Positions 34,245 through 44,200 of a DNA stretch of 64,000 nucleotides are shown here, piece after piece. The stretch lies in contig NC_057817.1 of the NCBI RefSeq assembly GCF_910594005.1, positions 29,675,001 to 29,739,000 on the forward strand, in the 5' to 3' direction. The notes beneath the pieces were generated by a model. That model was not told where the DNA came from. It worked only from the letters and a program-made list of their open reading frames with translations, and did no database searches. The position numbers and the translations under genes are program-made. Origin of the DNA: Cervus elaphus (taxonomy: Eukaryota; Chordata; Mammalia; Artiodactyla; Cervidae). How positions within the stretch are numbered: the first letter of the stretch is position 1; each line of letters begins with the position of its first letter.

Positions 34245-34650
34245 TAAATTTCACTCTTCCAGATGCAGTTCAAAAGTCACCTCCCCCAATCCCTTCTGAT
34301 CTCCCAACCAAATATAACCACACCTCTTTCTGAACCTCCCCAAACCATAGTGTTGATAGCCATCAATCATGTATGGCTTTATCTGAGGGATATTGGGGGA
34401 CAAACAACTGTCCCTCATCTACCTAACATTCTAGAAACTTATGGTTCTTTGTGAATGCAATACCAACTGATGCTGGTTACAAGCTTCTGAACGATGACTC
34501 AGACAGAGCCCATTGTTACATAGTAGGTATGTTCAACTGCGAGCTCCTTGCGGGCATGGATGGGCGTTCTGCATCTCTGTCTCCCTGGTACCCAGCAGGG
34601 AGCTGACGCAAAGTAAGTTCTCAGCAAATGGTCCTGAATGGATGTGGATG
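34245..34650 (+). mobile_element. L2 3' end
   Basis: 'cagttcaaaagtcacctcc' and 'gagctccttgcgggcatgg' are spaced as in the L2 terminus; 33995-34240 may be its upstream part. Confidence 0.6.
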
Positions 34651-34664
34651 GCAACAGCTCCAGT

Positions 34665-35015
34665 GTGTCAAGCCCACCATGTCAGGCGCTGTTTCAGCTT
34701 TTTCCATGTGATGGTTCATCAAGTCCTCACAATTGCCCCATGAGACAAATGTTAATATTCCCCACTAAAAAGTAAATCCCCAAAGGCAGAGAATTGCATC
34801 TTTTGTGTTGGCTGTTGTATATACATTAGTGCTTGAGATGTAGTAAGAACTCAGTAAATATTGGTTGAACGAATGAATGAAATCAATGGATATCCATTAC
34901 TAAGCTCAGAGAAGTTTAGTGACTTGCCTAAAATCACTCATATAATAAGTAGCAAGGTCAGAATTCGCACCCAAATGGACCTAGATCCAAAACCTGTATA
35001 CTCTACCACTGAACT
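34665..35015 (-). mobile_element. MIR SINE split by an L2 end
   Basis: Reverse MIR text at 34665-34760 ('ctcacaattgccccatgag') continues at 34890-35015 ('gacttgcctaaaatcactc'). A + strand L2 end intervenes. Confidence 0.6.
34765..34884 (+). mobile_element. L2 3' end inside MIR
   Basis: 'ccccaaaggcagagaattgc' and 'agaactcagtaaatattgg' form a short L2 terminus followed by (gaat)n-like tail. Confidence 0.6.
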
Positions 35016-35019
35016 CTAG

Positions 35020-35930
35020 CAGGTGGAAGAGACTGGGGAGGGGGGACTGCTGTAAGGATCAAGAGACACAGCCTACCTTTAAGGAGCATCTGGTGGAGAA
35101 GCAGAAATGCACACGCATAGAACACAGAACATAAAAAGTGATCATAACAACCTGTGACTATCCCAGGAATCAGGGAGGGTGGGCACCCACACCAAGACCC
35201 AGGGGGAAGGAAATGACTTCTCAGGGGCCCCCAATACTGCCAAGAGCAGCAGGAATGCAATTTCACACCGTAAGCAATTCCCACAGCTGGAAGGTGATTC
35301 AGGGTGTTGGTGCCTGCCAGAGACGTCGTGTTCCCGTGCTTTGCAGACCGTGTCTGGGGAGGCAGTATGTCCTGGGGTGAAGGAGGGGGAGGCAGGAATG
35401 GACACCCCAGCATAGAGGAGTTGTGCAACCAGGCTATGACTGGCCTGGACAGGATGTTGGTTTCTTTGCTGTAGGGCTATTGGGGGTGGAGGGAGGAGAA
35501 GGGGAGGAATTTGAAAGGGCCTGCAAGGATAGCAGTGAGGGGTAGGGGGCCGGGGACCTGCAGAGTAATGGCAGGCTTCAATATCTGTGGGCCCTGGTAT
35601 ACGCAGGGAGGTGCGCTGGTACCCAGAGCACGCCTGGACCGCTGCCTCCTGCAGCCCAGCCTGAGATCTGCCTGCGCTGAGCCACCCAAGCTCCAGCCCC
35701 TGCCTCTGCAGTTCTCTCTTCACCCTCGGGGGCAGGTGCTGCTACTGGCTGGGTGTACTAGGGGTATGGGTGTGGATCTGGGGAGGGGAGACGGAATGGC
35801 TCTGATTGTGCCCACCTAGGAAGCTTGGGAACCCCTCCAACTCGTCCTCCACACCCATTCTAAGTGTTGTCATTTTGAATCACTCCTGGGCTGATGGTCC
35901 CCGAGCCGGGGTCACATTCACGCTTCTTAC
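35020..35930. other. Intergenic DNA; GC-rich part at 35480-35820, no gene assigned
   Basis: 35480-35820 is GC-rich with scattered CpGs, matches no named repeat and has open frames on both strands. I cannot support an exon, since no protein similarity is recognised. Confidence 0.4.
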
Positions 35931-36030
35931 CTTGGCACGGCCCCCAACCTGTCATGTAACATTGGGTTAGTCACTAGCCCTCTTTGGCCTTTTGCTTCTA
36001 TGGCTGTAAAATGAGAAGTGACGCCTCTGT
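35930..36030 (+). mobile_element. MIR fragment
   Basis: 'gtaacattgggttagtcac' and 'tatggctgtaaaatgagaag' are worn MIR core. Confidence 0.55.
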
Positions 36031-36825
36031 CCACACCTTCAGCCCCCTCCCCTGGCACCTGCCCCAAAACAGAACTGACTGGGAACCACAGCAGAACAAA
36101 TATCCGGATGGGCCGCCACGGTGTGAACTTGACAGGGGAGGGGGCCTGAAACAGAAACAGCGGGGGCCCATGAGCTCCCTTGCCCGAGGAGTAGCCCTGA
36201 AGACACTGACGTGTGGTCTTCAAATCTCTCCATTTCTACCTCAGCCTGGAGGTTGAAGATGGTGAATGGTGAGGGGGATTCTGGAGGGAGGTAAATAATT
36301 TCCTTCCATCCCCTGCATACCTCAGGCGATGCTCCAGGTCTGCTTGCCCTCCTCTTCCTTCCTTGGCCTCGATCTCCTCATGTCCCCGGTGATCCAGCCA
36401 CTGTCCACACCCTAATGACCAGTGGCCACCCAGTCCCTGGCGACCCCACTGCTAGACTCCATGAGGCCCCAGGACTGGGTTCCAGGGCAGGAAGGGCAGA
36501 GGTATTCCCCTAGAATCCACACCTACTGTCCCCTGTGCCATGTAAGGTCCTGCCCAAGACCTCCAGCTGACTGCCTATGGGATATCACCACCTGGGTGTC
36601 CCACGGGCACCGCAAACTCAACCCGACCCCACCTGAGCACATTAGCATCTCCTCGCTTCTCATAATAGCACCATTCACCCAGGGACTTGGTCTCCAAGCC
36701 CCGGTCTCTTCTGATGCCCCTTTACTCCTTACCTACGTCCAGCCTCTTCCCAAGTGCGGTCAGTTCTGCTCCAAGCCATCTGCCTTTCTCCATCTTTGTC
36801 CCTGGATCATTTGTCTCACTTTAAA
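36030..36825. other. Intergenic DNA with nothing recognised
   Basis: No exon or named repeat was supported. Confidence 0.45.
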
Positions 36826-36965
36826 GTCACCAGACACATATGGAGTACTTGCTATATGCCCGGCCCTGTTCTGAGCGCTTTACCAACACTAACTCTCAAC
36901 CTTCACTTCACAGAAGAGGAACCTGAGGCATGCAGAAGTGAAGCATCTCATGCAGGGCCCACACT
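36825..36965 (-). mobile_element. MIR SINE
   Basis: 'ggagtacttgctatatgcc', 'gagcgctttaccaacac' and 'cacagaagaggaacctgagg' are in reverse MIR order. Confidence 0.75.
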
Positions 36966-37099
36966 TGAGCTCAGCCCAGCTCAGTCAGCCTGGGCTCTGA
37001 ATGCCCATCACCAGAACTCTCCTGAAGTCTCCATGATGTCTCTGCACCTCCAGCCTCTCCCTCATTCAGTCCTTCCCACGTGTTGCTCACTTTCTTTTT

Positions 37100-37343
37100 A
37101 AAAAACTATTTATTTTTGGCTGCTCTGGGTCTTCATTGCTGTGTGTGGGCTATCTCTAGTGGCAGCGAGTGGGGGTTCCTCTCTTGTTGCAGAGCACGGG
37201 TCCTAGGGCGTGTGGGCTTCAGTAGTGGTGGCCCACTGGCTTAGTTGCCCCGCGGCAAGTGGGATCTTCCCAGGTCAGGGATCAAACTGGCCTCCCCTAT
37301 ACTGTAAGGTGGATTCTTAACCACTGGACCACTAGGGAAGCCT
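37100..37343 (-). mobile_element. CHR-type SINE, long form
   Basis: Reverse copy: 'ttggctgctctgggtcttc', 'gttgccccgcggcaagtg' and 'accactagggaagcctcc'. Confidence 0.88.
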
Positions 37344-37344
37344 C

Positions 37345-37750
37345 CATCCTGCCCTTCTTGTTTAAGAAAATGCTTTAATGAAAAAGACGACTCCAGTAGT
37401 GTGGTCTTCCTGGAGCATGTGATGCATGTGACCCCACAAGCTCCCAACTCCCCTGGGGAGCTCCTTACCTTTCTGGATCCCTTCAGACACCCCACCCTCT
37501 AACCTCCCCGACTACACTTTCTCCAGCCCTCATGCTACATGGGGGTGAGCTCTGAACGTGCTCGGGATGGATTGTTCCTCCTTGAGGAAAGACTGCAGAT
37601 CTGATTCCTCTTTGAATCACTGTCCCCCACACAGTGTCACACAGAGGTAAGCATTACACACATCAAGAATGAATAACAGTGGAACAGAGTGCTTTATGAG
37701 GATGGGGATTAATTATTCATTCAACAACATTTGTGTAACTTTTAAGGTTG
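37345..37750. other. Intergenic DNA with nothing recognised
   Basis: No exon was seen. An L2-like phrase near 37545-37670 is too worn to assign. Confidence 0.4.
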
Positions 37751-37761
37751 ATAGCTTACTT

Positions 37762-37977
37762 GTTGCTGCTGTTTAGTCGTTAAGTCATGTCCAACTTTTT
37801 GAGATCCCACAGAGCCTTTGCGACTGCCAGCCTCCTCTGACCATGAAATTTCCCAGGCAAGAATACTGGAGTGGGTTGCAATTTCCTTCTCCAGAGGCTC
37901 TTCTTGGACTAGCGATTGAACCAGTGTCTCCTGCTTGGCAGGTGGATTCTTTATCACTAAGCCACCTGGGAAGCCCA
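37762..37977 (-). mobile_element. Bov-tA SINE
   Basis: Reverse copy with a perfect 11-bp TSD atagcttactt at 37751-37761 and 37978-37988. Confidence 0.95.
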
Positions 37978-37984
37978 ATAGCTT

Positions 37985-38230
37985 ACTTACAGAGAACTTG
38001 TTATGTGCTGGGCACTGTGTGAAGCCCTTTACAGATATCATTTCAGCCTCTCTACAGTCTTGTGAAGTCAGTACTATCACTGTCCCCCATTTTACAAATG
38101 AAGAAACTGAGACTCTGAGAGGGGAAGTAATTGTCTGGAGTCAGACAGTCTTCAAGTAGAGAAGCTGGGATCTGAACCAAGGCCGCCTGACTCTCAAGTC
38201 TGTGAACTTGATCACTGGACTTCACTGCCT
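37985..38230 (-). mobile_element. MIR SINE, near full length
   Basis: 'gctgggcactgtgtgaagc', 'cccccattttacaaatgaag' and 'ggatctgaaccaaggccg' read in reverse MIR order. Confidence 0.85.
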
Positions 38231-38419
38231 CCAGAGGCCAATGGAGTACTAGACAAGCATTCCAACTTCTGGATGATGAATGAAGACTACATAATGGGAT
38301 ATATAAGCAAAGTCAAGAGTCAACAAGTCCAACTCTACGTCAAGGTCATAGAGTCCAACATCTGAGAAACATCATAGCACTGACAATGTCAAAATGTCTG
38401 AAGAATATGAGGATTGTAT

Positions 38420-38800
38420 ATAATGTTGCACTTTCCTTAGCCAAATGTTTATCAAGCACCTACTACATCCATGCCAGGCACTATTTTAACCCAGGGGTGT
38501 AGGGCAAAATGAATCCTCTCATATAGTTGATGGGAGAAGAAGAGACCAAAAAACTAAACAAAAATAAATATCAGAGGTGACAATTGCCATGAGAAAAAAT
38601 ACAGCTGAGTCAGGAAAAGGGGACCGTCCAGTGAACTGAGTGCACGTACACTCGTGGCATGGCTGCTTGTATGACATCAGGAAGATCCCTCCCCCTAGTA
38701 AGATGATGTCTGAGCAGGGCAGCGAAGAAAGTGGGGGTGTGTAGAGATCCCAGGCAGAGGACAGAGTAAGTGCAAAGGCCCTGAGCTATGCTTGATCCAG
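38420..38800 (-). mobile_element. L2 3' region
   Basis: 'tatcaagcacctactacatc', 'gatgatgtctgagcagggc' and 'gtgcaaaggccctgagc' are L2 motifs in reverse order. Confidence 0.75.
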
Positions 38801-38939
38801 TCTAGAACAGCCAAGAAGCCTGTGTAGCTACAGCCGAGGAATGGGGATACAAGGAGTAGGCAAGAGTCACAAACCCAGAAGGATGCCAAGGCCTAAGTAA
38901 ATTGAGGCTCTGCATAACATTGTACGTCTGGATAACAGT

Positions 38940-39330
38940 AATAAGATTCATTCATTCCACATGCCTGGCACAGTCTTCAGCCCTGCTAACACAAAAACTG
39001 CTACAGACAGGATCTCTTAGAGACTAATGGGGAAATTGACAAACTCCAAGTACCACGTGACAGGTGTTATGTCAGGGCACTCTGAAAGTATAGAAGAGTA
39101 CATCCAACCCAGACTAGGGGCCACAGAGGCTTCCTGGAGGAGATGGCACTTAAGCTGCCAAACAGGAGAAGGAAAATGCTCTGGAACACAGGATCAGAGA
39201 GGGAGGGAGGGGAAGGCCAGAACCTGGAATGCTGGGCAGAGCTTCAGTAGTGCCAGGGCCAGGAGGCAGCTTGTGGGAAGAAGGGGTCAGGGAGAAGGGC
39301 TGGGGAGGAGAGTGACAGGACAGGGAGGGG
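38940..39330 (-). mobile_element. L2 3' region, second copy
   Basis: 'gcctggcacagtcttcagc' and 'aggcttcctggaggagatgg' repeat the reverse L2 order just seen, in a separate copy. Confidence 0.65.
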
Positions 39331-40205
39331 CATGGGGAGGAGACTGCGTCTGTGGGGTGGGGGTGGGGGGCTGCGGACAAAGCCTCAGGACAGGGAGGCC
39401 CAGGTTTAAGCAAGTGTGTGGGAAGTTGGTAGTTATGGAGTGGGAGATGGCAGATGAGTGGAGGTGGCAAAAAGACATCAACAATTTACCTGCCAGCCGA
39501 GGGCCCTGCTTTCTCTCTGGTCACTAGGCGGGTCAAGCCCGGAGACGACAAGGAAGCAGAAGGCAGGAGGCCACCCCCACCTGCACCAAATCTTGTTTTC
39601 TCCTCCCAACCTTCAGGGTTCAGATCCTTCTTTAGGCAGATCTCTGAGTCCTCACCCTGGGGCAGTTCAAGACACTCTCAAAGGAGATTCTTCAAATAAT
39701 GATAATTCAAAAATCCACAGCCCTTTGTGGTCTTCAGTGTGCTTCTACCACCATCACCCCTGTGTCTCACAGTACATCTAGGATGGACAGAGCTCCACTG
39801 TTAGCCTCCTTCCCACAGGAGATGCTGCAACTCAGAGAGGTTAAAGCTTTGTCAAAGTCACACGGCCAGTGGGTGACTACTCTGGGACTCAAGCCCAGCC
39901 CTTGAGGTTGCAAATCCCACACCAACACTGCAGCAACCGCAGAAAACAGGGCCCAGTGATGGCCGAGTCCCAAGGACAAGACTGGGGAATGGGGTGGGAC
40001 CAGCTCTGGAAAGGGGAGGAGATGGATAACAGGGGTGGTGGAGGCTGAGATTGGAGGCAAAAAGGGAGCAATGTAGAGGGGTGGAAAGGTTTTGAGACAG
40101 AACTAGAGGCCTCTCCAGAAAGATCTGGTAAAATGTCCCAGCAGGGTTGAGAAAAAATAGAAGCTGCATCCTCCCACTGCCCATGTCTCTGTGACAAGGT
40201 CAGGA
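39330..40205. other. FAIM2-proximal intergenic DNA; one MIR piece
   Basis: A reverse MIR core lies at about 39815-39905 ('aactcagagaggttaaagc'). No other repeat or exon was recognised and there is no Bov-tA. Confidence 0.5.
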
Positions 40206-40310
40206 GGGGCCTCTTGCTTCCATTTCACAGGTGAGAAAAGGGAGGCAAGGAGAGAGGCCCACATGGTTTGCCTAAAGGCCCACAGGAACTTAGGGCCCAG
40301 GGAGACAGTA
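40205..40310 (-). mobile_element. MIR fragment upstream of FAIM2
   Basis: 'tccatttcacaggtgagaaa' and 'atggtttgcctaaaggccc' match worn reverse MIR core, about 250 bp upstream of the CpG-rich segment. Confidence 0.5.
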
Positions 40311-40754
40311 GGGTAGACAAGACATCGGAGACTTTTCCCACTCCAGCTTGAATGACGAAACAGAGATGATGAGAGGGGAGGTGGAGATGGAGATAGAAAC
40401 CAGGGCGGCATCCAAATAGGGAGGGGGGAAAGGCATAGGTACGATGGAGCCTGTCAGCGGCAGAGATGGTGCAGAGATAAGGCCCTGTCACCCAGCTCCA
40501 GTTACAGGCAGGCAGCATCAGCTGGTCGGGTGTCACGGAGTCCCCGCGCCTGCTCCCGCCCGCGCGGACACATCCACTTGGGCAGTGCCGCAGCGCTGAG
40601 CTCCCTGGCCCCCGGGGGTGAGGGCACCAGGGTGGAGGGGGCGGGAGGAGGGGGCGGTGCTCCTCCGCCTTCTCCTCTGCCGCCTGCAGCTCCGCAGAGG
40701 CCTCCGCAGCAGCCTCCTGGCCCGCCCCCTCTTCCCCCCACCCCCCGTGCCTGG

Positions 40755-40844
40755 ATGGTACGCTCCGGTCCGCCTGGCCCGGCTGCAGTGGATGTTGCTA
40801 GAACCCACGCGGAGAAAGGAAGAGACGCAGGCAGGCTGCGGTGA
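40755..40844 (+). other. Putative upstream ORF 1 in FAIM2 5' leader
   Basis: An ATG at 40755 (G at +4, T at -3) opens a 29-codon frame closed by TGA at 40842-40844, before the FAIM2 start. It matters only if transcription begins upstream of 40755, which is unproven. Confidence 0.4.
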
Positions 40845-40894
40845 CCCGAGCGGCCGCCTCTGCCTCAGGGACCCCTTCCCCGAGAGACGGCACC

Positions 40895-40909
40895 ATGACC
40901 CAGGGAAAG
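40895..40909 (+). CDS. FAIM2: FAIM2 coding exon 1 (residues 1-5)
   Basis: The exon encodes M-T-Q-G-K, then a GT donor (gtaccg) at 40910. The start context caccATGa has A at -3, and the five residues match the known FAIM2 N-terminus, which fixes the start despite ATGs upstream. The exon ends in phase 0, and intron 1 is 3323 bp. Confidence 0.95.
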
Positions 40910-41200
40910 GTACCGGCATCTCCCCCACCTGCACCATCCTCCATCCTCAGGTTTCCCCCATCTCCCTGTCATCCTAAGCAAGCCCTCTGGACCACTGTAA
41001 GCATCTTGTGCTTGGCTCTTGTGCGAAGGTCCTGGGTGGTCCTTGCTGAAGTCAGAGGACCAAAAGGCCCATTTCAAGGAATGGGCTGTGGCCTCTTCCT
41101 GCCCATCAGGCTCTCCTCTCCTCCATCTACATTCCACCCATGCTTTGGCATCACAGGACCCTTCACAGATGCCCAGGTCTCCTTAAGGAGTCAACTGAGG

Positions 41201-41248
<48 letters not shown>

Positions 41249-44200
41249 CCCCAGGATGAGCCCTGAGAGGCAGTCTCTATGTGGCATCCCCCTCTTTTGT
41301 CCAATCCCAACCCCAACCATGTTATACTCATCTTTTACACCCTCCACAGAAACCCCCCCTCCAACTCCCTGTCATCATTCCATTTCTGGATACAGCCCCT
41401 GTGGCTGAGGAGTTACTATGGCAACCCTGCTTCAGGATGTTCTAATTTTTGTTTTGGTTTTGGCCAGACATGGTACTGAATGGGACCGGATAAAACGTCT
41501 TCTCTTTTTGTTTCTGTTTTAGGCCTGAAATGCAGAGGAGGGGGACTGGGGCAGAGGCTTGGCTGGCCTAGTAGGGTTATGTAACATTGACAGCCTGTGG
41601 AATTATACAACCATCAGGGCCTTGGGCAAAGGAAGAAGGTCCTCCGGGGTGGTGCTAAGGATTGGGTAGAGGAAACAGAAGAAGGGCTTCCCTTTTGCTC
41701 CCACTTTTTTTTCCTCAGAGATGAGCCTCAGAGCCAATGGCATCTTTCCTGGGCTCTTAGACCCTCTTTTTTCCTTGTTTGCAAGCTCATCAGGCCAAAA
41801 AAATGATGTCATTGGGTGATACCATCTCCTGCCATTTGGGCAGACTTCACTTGGGAATGCTGGATGTGGGGAGGGCAGGGCCCAGGATTCTCTGGGAGGT
41901 CTGGTCAGCAGGGTGGTTCTTGGTGAGGAGGACCAGTGTGGACTGGGCTGAAGTCAGAGGTGATAATCCTTTCCCAGGCACGAGCTCTGGGTCTGGGCTC
42001 AGAGGACCTTGGTTCTGGTGGGCTGAAGTGGATTTTCCTGGGCATGACCCTTCTGATCTGGGTGATGAAGGGGATTGGCAAGTAGGAGGGAAGCAAATAA
42101 ACAAGGACCCCATTCCCACAGGCCTGGGTTCTGAGGCCCTTCCCTGAGGATCGAGGGGTGGGGGTTCACCATGGGGAAAATGAAGCACTCCCCCCTCTGC
42201 GGATTCTTTCCCTCCACTTCCCACCCCTGCCTCCATCAGTCACTTTGCTGACGCTGCTTCCTGTCCTGGGATGAATGTATTGCCCCTGCCTCCTCCGCCC
42301 CCCACACCCCAGCTTGCTCCCAGGCTTTCTGATGATGGAAAAGGCCCCTCTAGTTCAGTGGCCCCCAGGGCTGGACAGAAGCAGAATATCCTGGTGTGGT
42401 TTCTTTTTTCATACCACCCTTGCCTCCCAAGTCATCTCTTCCCTGGCAGCCTCATTCGGGGCCTCAAAGCCTATATCCTCTCACCAAAGCTGAACTTGTA
42501 CATTGTGGGGGCCTGTCATCCTCCATGGGACATTTCCCACTGGGCCTTAGTTTCCTTGTCTGTAAGATGACAGAAGGGGCTGAACAAGGCACTTTCCCTT
42601 CCATTAGTAACAGTCTGATTCTGTTCTGGTTTAAGGGAAAGAGGCTGAGATTTCCAATAAGAAAGAAAGAAAGAGTCAGTCACTCAGTCGTGTCCGACTC
42701 TTTGCGACCCCATGGACTATAGCCCGCCAGTTCCTCTGTCCTTGGAATTCTCCAGGCAAGAATATTGGAGTGGGTTGCCATTCCCTCCTCCAGCGGACAT
42801 TCCTGGTCCAGGGATTGAACCTGGGTCTTCTGCATTGCAGGCAGATTCTTTACCAACTGAGCCACTAGGGAAGCCCATGAGATTTCCAAAATGGACTCTT
42901 AGCCAAGGGCTTCTTGCCCTTCCACTCCCCTGCAGTCCCTGCTCCTCTTCCTCCTTTCCCCCTCTCCTCTCCTCTTTCTGTTTCCCTGATTTCCAAATCC
43001 CTGCCCTCCTTGGTCATCTCCAGCCTAGGAGAAAGAGGCCAGTCCCAGTGGATTGTGTCTGGGCTCTGCAGCCCAGTGGGCCATGGCAGGCTTTGAGTCA
43101 TTCTTCCTCTCTGAGCCTCAGTTCCCTCATTTAAAAACAGGGATCAAAATATAGTTAACAAGGTAACAGGGCGATTCAGTGAGAGAACCTTTCATTGAGT
43201 AATATTTTTTAAGGGCCTACTCTGTGCGAGGCCCTTCTCTGCTCCCCAGGAAAAAGGTGAAACCGTATAGAGCCGGGCACTGCCCCAGGGACAGTGACCC
43301 CCAATGGTGGGCCCTCCTAAGAATTTCCTCCTTCCTCAGTTCTTACCCCTGTTCCCATGTGTGTGCCTCTGGCCAGCCCCAAGCCTCCTAGAGCTCAGTT
43401 CTCCCATCCATAAAATAAGAAGATTCTTTTTTCCAGCTTTATTGGGGGTAGAATTGACAAATAGAAATTGTATATAGGGACTTCCCTGGTGGTCCATTGG
43501 TTAAGACTCCACGCTTCCACTGCAGGGGGGGTAGGTTCAATCCCTGGTAGGAGAACATTCCGCATGGCACAGCCAAAAACAACAAAAAAAATTGTATATA
43601 TCTAAGGTGTATGATATTTTGATGTACATGTAACTTGCAAAATGATCACCCCAATCAAGCTAGTTAACACATCCATCACTTCACATAGTTATTTTCTCTT
43701 TGTTTTTTGGTGGCAAGAACACTTATGATCTACCCTCTCTCAGCAGATTTCAAGGACACAATACAGTATTGTTAACTCTAGCCACCATGCTGTGCATTAG
43801 ATCTCCACAACTTATTCATCGTGCATAACTGAACCTTTGTACCCTTTGACCAGTATCTCCCCACTCCCCCCACCACCCCCTGACCCTAGCAGCCATCATT
43901 CTACTCTGTGCTCCTGTGAGTCTGACAATTTTAGGTTCCATGTATAAGTGAGATCCTCCAGTTTTTTCTTTCTGGGTCTGGCTTATTTCACTTAGCATAA
44001 TGTCCTCCTGGTTCATTCATGCTGTTGCAAATGACAGGAATTCCTTCTTTTTTAAGGCTGAATAATATTCCATTGTATATATACCCCACGTAAAATAGGG
44101 GAACTTGTCTGCACCCCTGTCATTCTAGTAAGGGGAAAAAGTACCTGGGGGAATTCCAGAAGTGGAGGGGCTGGTGCGGAGGACTTGGGTGGTGCCCTGT

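Larger units (their letters stand above)
40530..40915 (+). promoter_or_regulatory. FAIM2: CpG-rich FAIM2 promoter / first-exon region
   Basis: About thirty CpG dinucleotides fall in under 400 bp, against a strongly CpG-depleted background. G/C boxes of the Sp/KLF type lie near 40637-40660 and 40718-40745, and no TATA box is obvious. The segment ends at the first FAIM2 coding exon and holds no recognised transposable element. I infer a CpG-island promoter with transcription starting somewhere in about 40550-40800; the exact start cannot be read from sequence. Confidence 0.75.

Noticed and set aside
35142..35723. 193-codon open frame on the - strand
   Set aside because: Low-complexity Pro/Ser content, no recognised homology and overlapping open frames on the other strand. 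Not supported as a gene.
39027..39527. 166-codon open frame on the + strand
   Set aside because: It overlaps an L2 relic and a Gly/Arg-rich G-run, so it is probably not a protein gene.
1..40400. An aquaporin (AQP2) exon expected upstream of FAIM2 by human synteny
   Set aside because: No NPA-box or aquaporin helix text was recognised in any frame. The gene, if syntenic, lies beyond the left edge.
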